Origin: Mordavella massiliensis
Lineage (GTDB): Bacteria > Bacillota > Clostridia > Lachnospirales > Lachnospiraceae
Assembly: GCF_016901695.1 (NCBI RefSeq)
Contig: NZ_JACJKS010000006.1
Coordinates: forward strand, 62,001 to 126,000
DNA length: 64,000 nt
Direction of reading: 5' to 3'
The notes under the pieces are model-generated. The model was not told where the DNA came from. It made no database searches and was given only the letters and a program-made list of their open reading frames with translations. Both the position numbers and the translations under genes were made by a program. Below are positions 41,806 through 50,526 of the stretch, one piece after another. Position 1 is the first letter of the stretch; each line of letters opens with the position of its first letter.

Positions 41806-42897
41806 CTAGTAGCTGCCGCCGCCCGGGAACATGCCTCCCGGTCCGCCTCCCTCGGGCAGCTCAGACGGATCGATATCGCCGAAGTCAAAGTCCCCGAAGT
41901 CCATACCGTCCGGGAATTCTCCCGGCTGGCCGCTGCTCTGCGCGCCTTCCTCCTGTCCCGTCAGGGAGGAGGTCACCTGCGTGATGACAATGAGATCCCC
42001 CTCCTCCAGCTCTTCGCTGTCAATGCGGATATACGTGCCGTCCGACATGCCGGTCTCCACTGTCACCTTCGTCAGTTTCTCCGGGTCCAGATCGTCCTCC
42101 TCATACACGTCGCCCGCCTCAGCTCCCTCAGGCGCCAGGCAGACGTAGCTGTCGTCGCCCGATGTGCCTACAGCCTCCACGGGCACGATCATGCCTTCCC
42201 CGCTGTCCTCCGTCACGATCTCGGCCGACGCGCTCATCCCCGGATATACATCTTCCACATAGTCCAGCTTCACGGTCGCCTGGTACGCCGTCGTCCCCCC
42301 ATTCGAGCTTCCGTTGTAGGAGATCTCCGAGACGGTTCCCGTCTGCTCCCCGGAGACGGCGTCAATGCTGACGGCCACTTCCTGGTCCTGTTCAATGGCC
42401 GCTATATCCAGTTCATCCACAGCGATGTCCAGGGTAAAGCCGTCCTTTCCCATGATCATCGCCACCTCGCCGCCGGCTGACACAGAGTCTCCTGCGCGGA
42501 CGGGCACTTCCGTCAGGATCCCGTCATAGGGCGCCTTGATCTCCCTGCTCCCGCGGGCGTCGCTGTCGATCACCGCGATCACCTCGCCCTCCGAGACGCT
42601 GTCCCCTGCGCTGAAATTCACAGAAGATAACTCTGCCCCGAATTCCGCAGTGAGTGTCTGCTGGGATATAGGCGAGAGCGTCCCGCTGCCGCTGACAGTG
42701 GACGAGACATCCCCTACCGTCACTTCGTCTACCAGGTAGGATGTGGTGATCTCATTTTCATTGCCCCGCCCTGCAAGGCGCGGGACGAGGATAAACGCTG
42801 CTGTCCCGGCCGCAAGAAGGACCGCAGCACAGAGCAGGATGCGCCTGACCCGCTTTCCTTTTTTCTTTTTGTTGTCTGCCGCACTTGTTTTTCCCAT
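41806..42897 (-). CDS. HlyD/MacA-family efflux adaptor
   Basis: A 363-residue membrane-anchored adaptor: one N-terminal helix (about residues 18-38), a barrel-sandwich domain (SGTLSPISQQTLTAEFGAEL; IKAPYDGILTEVPVRAGDSV), a beta-barrel domain, and a Gly/Pro/Phe-rich tail ending EGGGPGGMFPGGGSY. The hairpin between lipoyl halves is short, as in Firmicute adaptors without an outer-membrane partner. First gene of the MacAB-like operon. Confidence 0.92.
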   Translation of the reverse strand: MGKTSAADNKKKKGKRVRRILLCAAVLLAAGTAAFILVPRLAGRGNENEITTSYLVDEVTVGDVSSTVSGSGTLSPISQQTLTAEFGAELSSVNFSAGDSVSEGEVIAVIDSDARGSREIKAPYDGILTEVPVRAGDSVSAGGEVAMIMGKDGFTLDIAVDELDIAAIEQDQEVAVSIDAVSGEQTGTVSEISYNGSSNGGTTAYQATVKLDYVEDVYPGMSASAEIVTEDSGEGMIVPVEAVGTSGDDSYVCLAPEGAEAGDVYEEDDLDPEKLTKVTVETGMSDGTYIRIDSEELEEGDLIVITQVTSSLTGQEEGAQSSGQPGEFPDGMDFGDFDFGDIDPSELPEGGGPGGMFPGGGSY

Positions 42898-42943
42898 GTC
42901 GTCTCCTTTTCCTGTGATTTTTTATGATTATTTTAGGGGGCAC

Positions 42944-43000
42944 AGTTAAACTGAACTTAAACTTTTGCCGGATTTCACAGGATGTTCATGATCTCCCCGC
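42944..43000 (-). promoter_or_regulatory. Shared promoter block of the MacAB-like operon
   Basis: On the minus strand AGTTTAA-N4-AGTTTAA precedes TAAAAT by nine bases, the same arrangement as before the Gld-type operon. Upstream bases, including CCGGATTTCACAG and TCTCCCCG (plus-strand orientation), are also shared. Confidence 0.7.
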
Positions 43001-43096
43001 AAAACCCGGCTTTCTGTTGCTATTCCTTCCTGTTTCCTATATACTGTCTGTAGATCAACAAAGGAGGAACCGGCGCAGACGCCGGACATACACACA

Positions 43097-44989
43097 ATGA
43101 ACACAAGAAAAAAAATGAAAGAACTCGGCAGGCGCTCGCTGAAGAAGCACTATACCGTCTTCGTGGCCGCCTGTCTTATTGCGGCCTTCCTCGGAGCGGA
43201 GTTCAAAAGCTCCCTCGACTTTGCATCCGCCCAGAAGCGGGAGGAGACCGCACAGGAATTTGAGCGGAACCTGGAGGGGGATTTCTCGCCCCAGGTGAAG
43301 ACGGAAGTAAGCGGCGTCTCCTGGGAGGATGTGCTGATGACCATCGCGGAGAACAATACCCAGGCCGGCCGCGAGATGACGCAGGAGATCGAGGAGGAAG
43401 AGATCCGCGACGCGGCGGACGGGAATCCCATATTCGGCCGCACCCGCGGCGTCCTGTCCGGCGTCGTCAATGATCTGAGCTCCGGCTCTATCCTCGTGAC
43501 GCTGGTGGCCGCCGGCGCCTCTATCACCGGCTCGGAGAGCCTGGCCATCATCCTTCTCATCCTGCTGGGCGCGCTGGGCGCTTTTGCCTTCTGGTTCTTT
43601 GTCGTCAACGTATTCCCGGTGGTGACCCGCAGGATCTTCCTGGAGGGCCTGGTCTACGACCGCGTGACCGCCCAGCGGTTCACCTTCCTGCTGCGGATCC
43701 GGAAGTGGACGCGGGCCTCCTGGATCATGTTTGTAAAATATGTATTTTACTCTCTCTGGAGCCTGACGGTCGTGGGCGCGGTCATCAAGCGCTACTCCTA
43801 CTACCTCGTGCCCTACATCGCGGCGGAGAACCCGGACATGAAAGCCAGGGACGCCATCACCCTCTCCCGCAGGATGATGAACGGGCACAAGTGGGAATGC
43901 TTTGTCTTTGAGCTGACTTTTGTCGGCTGGCAGATCCTGGGCATCCTGACCATGGGGCTTTTCAACATCTTCTACACCAACCCGTACAAGACCGCCTCAT
44001 TCACGCAGTACTACGCGCAGCTTCGGGCAGCGGCGCTGGCAGAAAACCTGCCGGGATCCGAGCTCCTGCACGACACCTGTCTCTATGAAAAGGCAGACGG
44101 GGCGCTGCTTGAGGAGACATACAGGGATGTGATCCAGGTGATGGACGCCCCGGAGGCGAAGCCGGAGAAGCTGGCCGGCTGGCGCGGCTTCCTCGCCAAT
44201 AACTTCGGCCTGCTCCTTATGCGCCGCCGGGAGGACCGCGCGTATGAGCGGCATCTGGCAGAATATGTGCGCATCCAGGAGATGGTCGACGATGCCCGGG
44301 GAGAGGCCTACCCGGTCCGCCTCTATCCGATCGCGGAGGAGGAGCGCCGCAAACTGGTCCAGTCCCTGAACTATATGCGCCACTACTCCGTGTGGTCGCT
44401 GCTCGCGATCTTCCTTGGCATGTCCTTCTTCGGATGGCTGTGGGAGGTGGGCATGCACCTTGTCACCAACGGTGAGTTCGTCAACCGGGGCGCGCTCCAC
44501 GGGCCCTGGCTGCCGATCTACGGGACAGGCGCTGTGCTGATCCTGCTCATCCTCAACCGGCTCCGCAGAAATCCGGCCCTCCTGTTCCTCGCCACCGTGC
44601 TCCTGTGCGGCTGCCTGGAATACACCACCTCCCTCGTCATGGAGATCGCCACCGGCGGCACAAAGTGGTGGGATTACAGCGGATACTACCTGAACCTGAA
44701 CGGAAGGATCTGTGCGGAGGGGCTGCTTGTATTCGGCATCGGCGGCCTGGCGATCACGTACGTGCTGGCCCCGATCATCGACAACCTGCTGGCCCGGGTA
44801 AATGAAAAGCGAGTCATGGCTGTATGTTCGGTCCTGATGATCGCGTTTGCCGCGGACGCCGTGTACTCCCAGTTCCATCCGAACGCCGGAAAGGGCGTCA
44901 CAGACATCGCGCAGGACGCCTGCCTTCCGGACGCCGGCTCCCCGGCCGTCCATCCGGAAAGCGCCCGGCATATACCGGCACAGATGTAG
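43097..44989 (+). CDS. DUF975 + CmpB-type (PF06541) fused membrane protein
   Basis: A 630-residue membrane protein in two parts. Residues 1 to about 330 resemble DUF975 (an N-terminal helix, a long hydrophilic loop with RREETAQEF-like acidic sequence, then DAITLSRRMMNGHKWECFVFELTFVGWQ). After a hydrophilic linker, residues from about 430 form the PF06541 'putative ABC transporter permease CmpB' domain (FFGWLWEVGMHL, RGALHGPWLPIYGTGAV, YTTSLVMEI). The combination is rare as one polypeptide. No ATPase is adjacent; it is divergent from the MacAB-like operon. Function unknown. Confidence 0.8.
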   Translation: MNTRKKMKELGRRSLKKHYTVFVAACLIAAFLGAEFKSSLDFASAQKREETAQEFERNLEGDFSPQVKTEVSGVSWEDVLMTIAENNTQAGREMTQEIEEEEIRDAADGNPIFGRTRGVLSGVVNDLSSGSILVTLVAAGASITGSESLAIILLILLGALGAFAFWFFVVNVFPVVTRRIFLEGLVYDRVTAQRFTFLLRIRKWTRASWIMFVKYVFYSLWSLTVVGAVIKRYSYYLVPYIAAENPDMKARDAITLSRRMMNGHKWECFVFELTFVGWQILGILTMGLFNIFYTNPYKTASFTQYYAQLRAAALAENLPGSELLHDTCLYEKADGALLEETYRDVIQVMDAPEAKPEKLAGWRGFLANNFGLLLMRRREDRAYERHLAEYVRIQEMVDDARGEAYPVRLYPIAEEERRKLVQSLNYMRHYSVWSLLAIFLGMSFFGWLWEVGMHLVTNGEFVNRGALHGPWLPIYGTGAVLILLILNRLRRNPALLFLATVLLCGCLEYTTSLVMEIATGGTKWWDYSGYYLNLNGRICAEGLLVFGIGGLAITYVLAPIIDNLLARVNEKRVMAVCSVLMIAFAADAVYSQFHPNAGKGVTDIAQDACLPDAGSPAVHPESARHIPAQM

Positions 44990-45004
44990 ACAGGCAGACA
45001 AAAA

Positions 45005-45043
45005 AATCCGGCGGGAAACCTCGAAAAGGATCCCGCCGGATTT
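45005..45043 (+). terminator. Terminator after the DUF975/CmpB gene
   Basis: Twelve-base arms (AATCCGGCGGGA/TCCCGCCGGATT), a 14-base loop and a short T tract. Confidence 0.8.
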
Positions 45044-45181
45044 CTCTGTCTTATTTTTTGTTCTTCCTACTCTTCGATCCTGGATGCAACAGAGTAGATC
45101 GCCACGCCAAAGGCAGTCAAATGTGCTGAATGTGTCGTTTGTGAACTGCTGATAGACAAGGGATGCAACCGCAGAAGTTTG

Positions 45182-46510
45182 TTACGTTAAAAATGGCATC
45201 AGATAAAACGGTTTCAATAATAAATTTTCCTCTTTCCCAACATCTTTCTGTGACAGTAAATATATGTTATGCACATTTCCTGAAAACTTTCTGTAAAACT
45301 CTTTAATCGACTCGTGCTTTCCCACGCCAGAAGACTTTATCTCAAAGGCATTTATTTTACTTCCCTCTGAGATCAGGAAATCAACTTCATAGTAATGTGT
45401 ACTTCCGGCTTTCTCCCAGGTATGATAATAGAGTTCTCTTCCTGATGCAGCAATCATCTGAGCAACGAGGTTTTCATAAAGATATCCTAAATTTGCCGGC
45501 AATTTATCCGAAAGCAATTTTGCATATACATCATTGTCCGTTACCGGCCGGTCTATAAACATCAGAGTCACAAATAAGCCTGTATCTGAAAGATATAATT
45601 TATAACTGGTAAAATCTTTTGTATCTGCCAGACTGACCCTTGGATCTGTTGAATTATAACATGGTAAAACTGTTTTTGAATCTATCAGCTCATATAGCAA
45701 TTCATCTGCTCTGGTATTGGTTTGCTTTCCTATGGCAGTTGTGATCCTGTATTTCCGGGGATCTTTTGACAATTGAGCAGGAATTGAATGATATAATGCC
45801 GATATTCTTCCTGATGCATCAATCTTTTTGAAATCTTCTTCATAAAGAGAAATGATCTGTCTTTTTACCATATCAATTTGCGAAAAGTTTTTCCCCGCTA
45901 TATACGCTTCCACCGCCTGCGGCATTCCTCCCACAGCCATATAGATTCTCAAATCCCGCATTAATTTACGGTTTGTTGCCTGTCCAATAGCTGAATCCAT
46001 CTGATAAATCTGCTGTAAAAGTTCATAATTACCCCCGGCAGCCTTGCAGAATTCTTCATAGTCCATCGGATAAACCTGTATTTTCATTTCTTCTGATGGG
46101 ATCAGAATATCTTTTACATTTTTCTTTATCGATATCAAAGACCCGGTTTCCAGATAATGATACCTGCCATCTGATACGAGATGCTTTATAGCCTGTCTCG
46201 CCTTAGGAAAGAGCTGCACCTCATCAAAAATGATCAATGATTCATGCTCATATAAAGTTATCCCTGTTTCTGCCTGCAATCTCAAAAAAAATATATTTAA
46301 ATTCCCGATATCTTCAAAACAATTGCGTATCGTGTCCGTTGTTTTTGAAAAATCGATCAAAATATAAGACTTATATTCATTCTGTGCAAAATGCTCTGCA
46401 ATTGTCGATTTGCCAACTCGTCTGGCTCCTTCAAGCAAAACAGCATATTTATCCGCATATTCCGCTTTCCATTCCGTCAGTTTTTTATATGCCTTTCGTT
46501 CAAAATACAT
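45182..46510 (-). CDS. AAA ATPase with DUF4143 domain
   Basis: A 442-residue protein of the widespread ATPase/DUF4143 group: N-terminal P-loop (LLEGARRVGKSTIAE), Walker B IIFDEVQLFPKA, a central winged-helix region and a C-terminal PD-(D/E)XK-like motif (YYEVDFLISEGSKINAFEIKSSG). Function is unknown, though such proteins often occur on mobile DNA. Codon use is AT-richer than the flanking core genes. It marks the beginning of the mosaic region. Confidence 0.85.
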   Translation of the reverse strand: MYFERKAYKKLTEWKAEYADKYAVLLEGARRVGKSTIAEHFAQNEYKSYILIDFSKTTDTIRNCFEDIGNLNIFFLRLQAETGITLYEHESLIIFDEVQLFPKARQAIKHLVSDGRYHYLETGSLISIKKNVKDILIPSEEMKIQVYPMDYEEFCKAAGGNYELLQQIYQMDSAIGQATNRKLMRDLRIYMAVGGMPQAVEAYIAGKNFSQIDMVKRQIISLYEEDFKKIDASGRISALYHSIPAQLSKDPRKYRITTAIGKQTNTRADELLYELIDSKTVLPCYNSTDPRVSLADTKDFTSYKLYLSDTGLFVTLMFIDRPVTDNDVYAKLLSDKLPANLGYLYENLVAQMIAASGRELYYHTWEKAGSTHYYEVDFLISEGSKINAFEIKSSGVGKHESIKEFYRKFSGNVHNIYLLSQKDVGKEENLLLKPFYLMPFLT

Positions 46511-46557
46511 GATTTACCTCCCGCAGCCGCCTTTATGAGTATGTTATATCATAAAAA

Positions 46558-46713
46558 TCATTTTTCTTCAATGTTGTTATCTCGACTTTTGCACTTTTCT
46601 TCAATATTTTTAATCTGTATTTCATACTTTCCTTCCATGTTAATTGTCTGTCTTTGAATTCCGCTCCCTGTCACTTTAATCCCGTAATATTCCGCCGCCT
46701 GCCTGGTAGTCAT
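46558..46713 (-). pseudogene. Gene fragment abutting the IS21-type element
   Basis: A 51-codon open frame starting MTTRQAAEYYGIK, with a Lys/Glu-rich tail. The start resembles the N-terminus of phage-type regulators and anti-repressors. The upstream end lies two bases outside the IS terminus, so no native promoter is left. Probably a remnant; I cannot name the family with confidence. Confidence 0.4.
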
Positions 46714-46744
46714 TGTGAATATTACGGTGCGGCAGGGCCGCCAG

Positions 46745-46786
46745 TCCGGCGTGGCGTGAGCCACCTGTCCGGACTAACGGAGCCAC
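46745..46786. repeat. Left-end IS21 subterminal repeats
   Basis: Two inverted-orientation copies of the unit (TCCGG, 8-9 bases, GAGCCAC), 22 bases apart. They mirror the four copies at the other end. Confidence 0.75.
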
Positions 46787-46795
46787 TATTTATAG

Positions 46796-47572
46796 TTACT
46801 CGGCCTGAGCAGGATCCAAGCCATATACCTCTCTCATGGAAAGGTCTTTCGATGGATCGATGCTCTCAATGTTGATTTTATATGAATCGTAAGAAATACG
46901 ATCCATGATAGCATCTGCAAGAGTACTCTCACCGCTGCAGATCTGCTGGTACCACTCGCTTTCCCGGAACTGGGAGCAGAAGATGGTCGATGACTTCTTC
47001 CTGCGTTTATGGATCAGCTCGAAAAGATTTCTGGCTTCGGACTCGGTCAGTTTGAGCAGGAGCCATTCATCAATGATCAGCAGGACTGGCTTGGTGTATT
47101 TCTTTAGTACACTGGTAAAAGTACCGGAATCTCTGGCTGCCTGGAGATCAAGTAACAGGTCTGGAAGCCGGACATACTTCACGGTGTAATAATGTTTGCA
47201 GGCCTCCATACCAAAGGCGCATGTCATATATGTTTTGCCGCTCCCTGTAGCGCCGGTAATAAAGATGTTACGGTATTCCATAATGTATTCACAGGTTGCC
47301 AGACGGCTGATTAAAGCTTTATTCAGTTTCCGGCCAGACTGATAATCGATTGCTGCAATGCTTGCATCCGGCTGTTCCAGTTCTGCTTTGCGGAGCAGCC
47401 TTTTTAACCGGTTGTTTTTACGGTTTGTATATTCAACATCAACAAGCATTCCGAAGCGGTCTTCAAAAGGGACTTCTTTCATAGAAGGATCATTCATCTG
47501 GATTCGGAATGCATCTGCCATAGATGACAGCCGCATTTCAATTAGTTTATCTATGGTACTTTGATTGATCAT
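46796..47572 (-). CDS. istB: IS21-family helper ATPase IstB
   Basis: A 258-residue DnaC-like AAA+ ATPase. Walker A is ITGATGSGKTYM, and Walker B is LLIIDEWLL. It helps the IstA transposase choose and assemble on the target. It overlaps istA by four bases and appears intact even though istA is broken. Confidence 0.95.
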   Translation of the reverse strand: MINQSTIDKLIEMRLSSMADAFRIQMNDPSMKEVPFEDRFGMLVDVEYTNRKNNRLKRLLRKAELEQPDASIAAIDYQSGRKLNKALISRLATCEYIMEYRNIFITGATGSGKTYMTCAFGMEACKHYYTVKYVRLPDLLLDLQAARDSGTFTSVLKKYTKPVLLIIDEWLLLKLTESEARNLFELIHKRRKKSSTIFCSQFRESEWYQQICSGESTLADAIMDRISYDSYKINIESIDPSKDLSMREVYGLDPAQAE

Positions 47573-48983
47573 GATTGTTTACCTCCGTAGTATCTAGCAC
47601 CTCTGGTAATGCCATGTGCCTGTGATCCTGCTGAAAGTTGATTCGAATCCTGAGATGCGGATTCGGGATTCTCTTTCATGGCAGCTAATAGATTTTTGAT
47701 ACTTTTATAGCTGGGTGTCCTGGAGTAAAGAAGCGCCCTTTTACAAGCCTCTTCCAGTTTTGTGAGAGAATGCTTCTCAGCCAGTTTCAACAGTCCCATA
47801 CAGCTTCTGTAGGTCTGTTGTTCCACCCTGCCGGAGGTCAGAATCGCATCAACTGCTTTCCTTGTGTTGATCCCAATCGAATCTGCCCACCTGCGGAAAC
47901 GGTCGCCGTTCCATTCCAGATACTTTTGATGATCTGACGGCATATGTTCCGTTACCGTAGAATACTGGCCGCTCCTGCCATGGAGACGGCGGTGTGAGGC
48001 AATCCGGTTGTGATGATAAAATATTTCAATCGTTGTTTCTGTTATACGCACATCGACCTTATCTTTGATATACTGATAAGGCACGGAGTAGTACATCTTG
48101 TCTACTGCGATGTGATAGTTGAACTGGACAGTGGCTTGTTTCCACTCAGCCAGTTCGAAAGGTGTAGCAGGCAGCGGTGCCAGCAATGGCTTTTCTTCCC
48201 CAAGAAATAAACTGAGCCTGCTGCATTTGGTTTATCCTTGGGTTTCCGGACTCTTGCCGGAATAATGGCGATATTATAATGTTCTGCCATCTCATGATAA
48301 GTAGTATTCAGTGCGGTGGTATACCAGTCACTTTTCGAATGATTCACTGCCGTAGAACAGTTATCTGGAATAAGCATCGGTGTAACGCCGCCGAAAAATT
48401 CAAACATCTGGATATGCGCTTTGATCCAGTTGTCTGTCTTCTGGTTCAGATATGCCTTTACAAAGGTATACTGGCTATAAGTAAGGACTCCTACAAAGAT
48501 CCATGCCTCCGTGATCTCACCGGTGTCCGGATCGATGAGCTGTGCCGGATCACCGGCCCAATCTACTTCGATCTGCTCACCCGGTTTCCGTGGGATGTGC
48601 ATGGTTGCCCTGCGTTTTTCTTCATCCTTCTGGATGTAATAGCAGAACTGGGAATACATAAGAGGTTCTTCACCGTTCATGCGGCATTCCTCACAGTATT
48701 CTACCCACAGGAGCTTCTTATTGACTCCATTACGCAGAAGTTCTCTGCGGATGTAGTCATAATCAGGCATCCGTTTATTGGTTGCTGATTTTGTCTTGGG
48801 GAAAAGCATTTCCTCAAGTGTGCTGTCGGTCATGTCATGATCCAGTGGCCAGGAAAGTTTTATTTCCGCAGCCTTTTTGACGACCTTGGCAACTGTGTTA
48901 CGGGACACACCGCAACTATGCGCGATGTTCCGTTCACTGAATCCTAAGCTTTTCAGGCGAAGAATTTCTCGATATTTGGTCAT
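47569..48983 (-). pseudogene. istA: IS21-family transposase IstA, interrupted by internal deletion
   Basis: The first part (about 260 codons) has the N-terminal helix-turn-helix (GFSERNIAHSCGVSRNTVAKV) and DDE core segments (IEVDWAGDPAQ; PDNCSTAV). After KPKDKPNAAGSV, near 48225, the frame jumps to SLFLGEEKPLLAPLPATPFE in another frame. Relatives normally have some 40-60 residues between these points, including the catalytic glutamate region. The deletion is therefore not a multiple of three and disrupts the enzyme. Confidence 0.88.
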
Positions 48984-49064
48984 AATGGTGACCTCCTTTA
49001 ACTGTATTCACATCAGACGATGTGTTCTTACAGTATAAAGGAAATATATGTAATAGAGCCTAAA

Positions 49065-49151
49065 GTGGCTCTGAATTACCGGAATATGTGGCTCTCATAC
49101 TCCGGAATGGTGGCTCACAAAGTCCGGACAGGTGGCTCAAAGAGCCCCGGA
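49065..49151. repeat. Right-end IS21 subterminal repeats
   Basis: Four tandem copies of GTGGCTC, 7-8 bases, CCGGA, beginning at 49065, 49088, 49110 and 49132, upstream of istA. These are transposase-binding sites of the IS21 type. Confidence 0.8.
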
Positions 49152-49158
49152 ATAATCA

Positions 49159-49212
49159 ACCGGTAGTATCGCCGCCGATCTCCACGGTAATACCCTTAAT
49201 CCGATTCGCCAC
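49159..49212 (-). pseudogene. N-terminal fragment of a phage tail tape-measure protein
   Basis: A GTG start with GGAGG upstream begins VANRIKGITVEIGGDTTG, the characteristic first residues of Firmicute phage tape-measure proteins. The next codon is supplied by the IS end and is a stop. The gene was therefore cut at codon 18 by the element, and the remaining kilobases of the gene are absent on the other side. Confidence 0.72.
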
Positions 49213-49268
49213 ACCCCTCACCTCCTTAAAAATGGGCATGAAAAAAGCCCGGATTACCTCCGAGCATG

Positions 49269-49299
49269 AAAAAAGCACCGATTATTGCTAACCGATGCT
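49269..49299 (-). terminator. Terminator of the flavoredoxin gene
   Basis: Eleven-base arms that pair completely on the minus-strand RNA when two G-U wobbles are allowed, followed by six T. Confidence 0.75.
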
Positions 49300-49314
49300 T
49301 ATGTAAAAACAAAA

Positions 49315-49881
49315 TTATTTTTTTAACTGAAGGCCATCTTTAAATGCCTCGCCAACTCTTTCAGTGACCTTATAGTAGCCATGCGTATATGGATCAAAAG
49401 CGATGGCATCCACTTTTGAAATGTTAACTTTATCACCATCCATCACTTTTTCGTCAGCGGTCGTATTTACAACCTTTCCAATAACTCCACAGCCATATTC
49501 ACCATCTTGGTACTCTATAAATTCACACTCCATGCACAGCGGGAATTCCTGTATAATAGGCGCATCAACATGTTCAGATTTTACGGCAGTCAATCCGCTG
49601 TTTTCAAATTTTTTCAGTGTTTTATTTCCGGATTCCACTCCAAAATAATCCGCTTCCACTACATGAGAAGCGTCTGCTATGCTGACTGTAAATGCTTTCC
49701 GTGCCTTGATATTCTGAACGGTTTTGTGTGTTTCCGTCAGATTCAGTACAACATGGTCTCTTTCCTGCATAGTCCCCCATGCAGCATTCATCACATTTAC
49801 ACTGCCATCTTCATTATAGGTAGCCACCATAAGTACAGGCATCGGGAAAATGGCTTCCGTTGTTTTAATATCTTTTCTCAT
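49315..49881 (-). CDS. Flavin reductase-family protein (flavoredoxin)
   Basis: A 188-residue FMN-binding split-barrel protein. The motifs TIFPMPVLMVATYNEDG-like start, NAAWGTM, and NLTETHKTVQNI match flavoredoxins, which shuttle electrons using FMN or reduce small substrates. It is divergent from an HxlR-type regulator across 111 bases containing an inverted repeat, a common stress-inducible pair. It lies between two phage tail remnants, so it may have been carried by a phage. Confidence 0.9.
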   Translation of the reverse strand: MRKDIKTTEAIFPMPVLMVATYNEDGSVNVMNAAWGTMQERDHVVLNLTETHKTVQNIKARKAFTVSIADASHVVEADYFGVESGNKTLKKFENSGLTAVKSEHVDAPIIQEFPLCMECEFIEYQDGEYGCGVIGKVVNTTADEKVMDGDKVNISKVDAIAFDPYTHGYYKVTERVGEAFKDGLQLKK

Positions 49882-49947
49882 CGTATCAGCCTCCTGTTTT
49901 TATTGCCTTCCGGCTAAATCTATGATAACATAGCACCGAAGCAATTA

Positions 49948-49976
49948 AAAGTACCCACATGAACGTAAGGTACTTT
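49948..49976. promoter_or_regulatory. Inverted repeat between flavoredoxin and HxlR genes
   Basis: AAAGTACC and GGTACTTT separated by 13 bases, in the divergent promoter region. Size and placement fit an HxlR dimer site that would control both genes. Confidence 0.7.
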
Positions 49977-49992
49977 CTTAGAGGTAAGTTAA

Positions 49993-50328
49993 ATGAGTAA
50001 AAAAGATATTGAAAACGCAAATTTTGAAGATACCGGTTATAGTTACACGCTTTCACTGATAGCGGGGAAATATAAACCTATCATTCTTTACTGCCTGATG
50101 GAATATGAGCCTGTCCGTTTCAATGAAATGCAGCGTTATTTAAAGAAGGTATCTGATAAAACCCTTAGCCAGAACCTAAAGGAACTGGAAGCCGACAATT
50201 TAATCATCCGCAAAGTATATCCGCAAATCCCACCTAAAGTAGAGTATTCTCTTTCCGAGAAAGGCCGTTCTCTCATGGCGGTATTAGATCAATTATGTGT
50301 ATGGGGAATGGAACACCGCAATGCATAA
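49993..50328 (+). CDS. HxlR-family transcriptional regulator
   Basis: A 111-residue winged-helix protein (LIAGKYKPIILYCLMEYEPVRFNEMQRYL, then VSDKTLSQNLKELE as recognition helix and YPQIPPKVEYSLSEKG in the wing). This is the HxlR pattern. No N-terminal sensing cysteine of the YodB/HypR type is present. Divergent from the flavoredoxin gene, which is its likely target. Confidence 0.92.
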   Translation: MSKKDIENANFEDTGYSYTLSLIAGKYKPIILYCLMEYEPVRFNEMQRYLKKVSDKTLSQNLKELEADNLIIRKVYPQIPPKVEYSLSEKGRSLMAVLDQLCVWGMEHRNA

Positions 50329-50366
50329 TCCGGTTGTTTTCATTCCCCACAAGCCTATAATCTTTC

Positions 50367-50498
50367 TTAAAACTTATCAAAGTCCTCCTGAGTGGCAAGT
50401 CTTTTATATTTCACGCCGTCATTGGATTTTTCCGTCCACATATCCAGAACCAGCCCAATCGTGAGCAGATCCAGATCCCGGATGGAAATCCCCAGTGT
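50367..50498 (-). pseudogene. C-terminal fragment of a phage tail-assembly protein
   Basis: A 43-codon open tail with no start reads ISIRDLDLLTIGLVLDMWTEK and ends in ATQEDFDKF. This is the typical end of the small protein encoded just before the tape-measure gene in Firmicute phages. A stop codon precedes it, so the rest is lost. With the tape-measure fragment near 49.2 kb it brackets the flavoredoxin/HxlR pair. Confidence 0.7.
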
Positions 50499-50526
50499 CT
50501 AATTGCATAACTGTAATAATCTACTA

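Larger units (their letters stand above)
46716..49158 (-). mobile_element. IS21-family insertion sequence, transposase defective
   Basis: About 2.44 kb with istA and istB in the standard order. Proposed ends are TGAATATTACGG (left) and the complement of CCGGAATAATCA (right), which match at 10 of 12 positions and give TG...CA termini. Both ends carry tandem 22-23-bp units (GTGGCTC, 7-10 bases, CCGGA) as expected for IS21 transposase sites. No clean target duplication is visible, so flanking DNA may have been deleted. istA has an internal deletion, so the copy is not autonomous. Confidence 0.85.

Noticed and set aside
45060-45180. Possible short coding tail ending LTAFGVAIYSVASRIEE
   Set aside because: Open only over about 35 codons, lacks a start and ribosome site, and no family could be recognised; could be a remnant but is unsupported.
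46705-46710. GGTAGT beside the IS as target duplication with 49162-49167
   Set aside because: The copies lie at unequal distances from the proposed TG...CA ends (several bases inside or outside), so they do not form a proper duplication.
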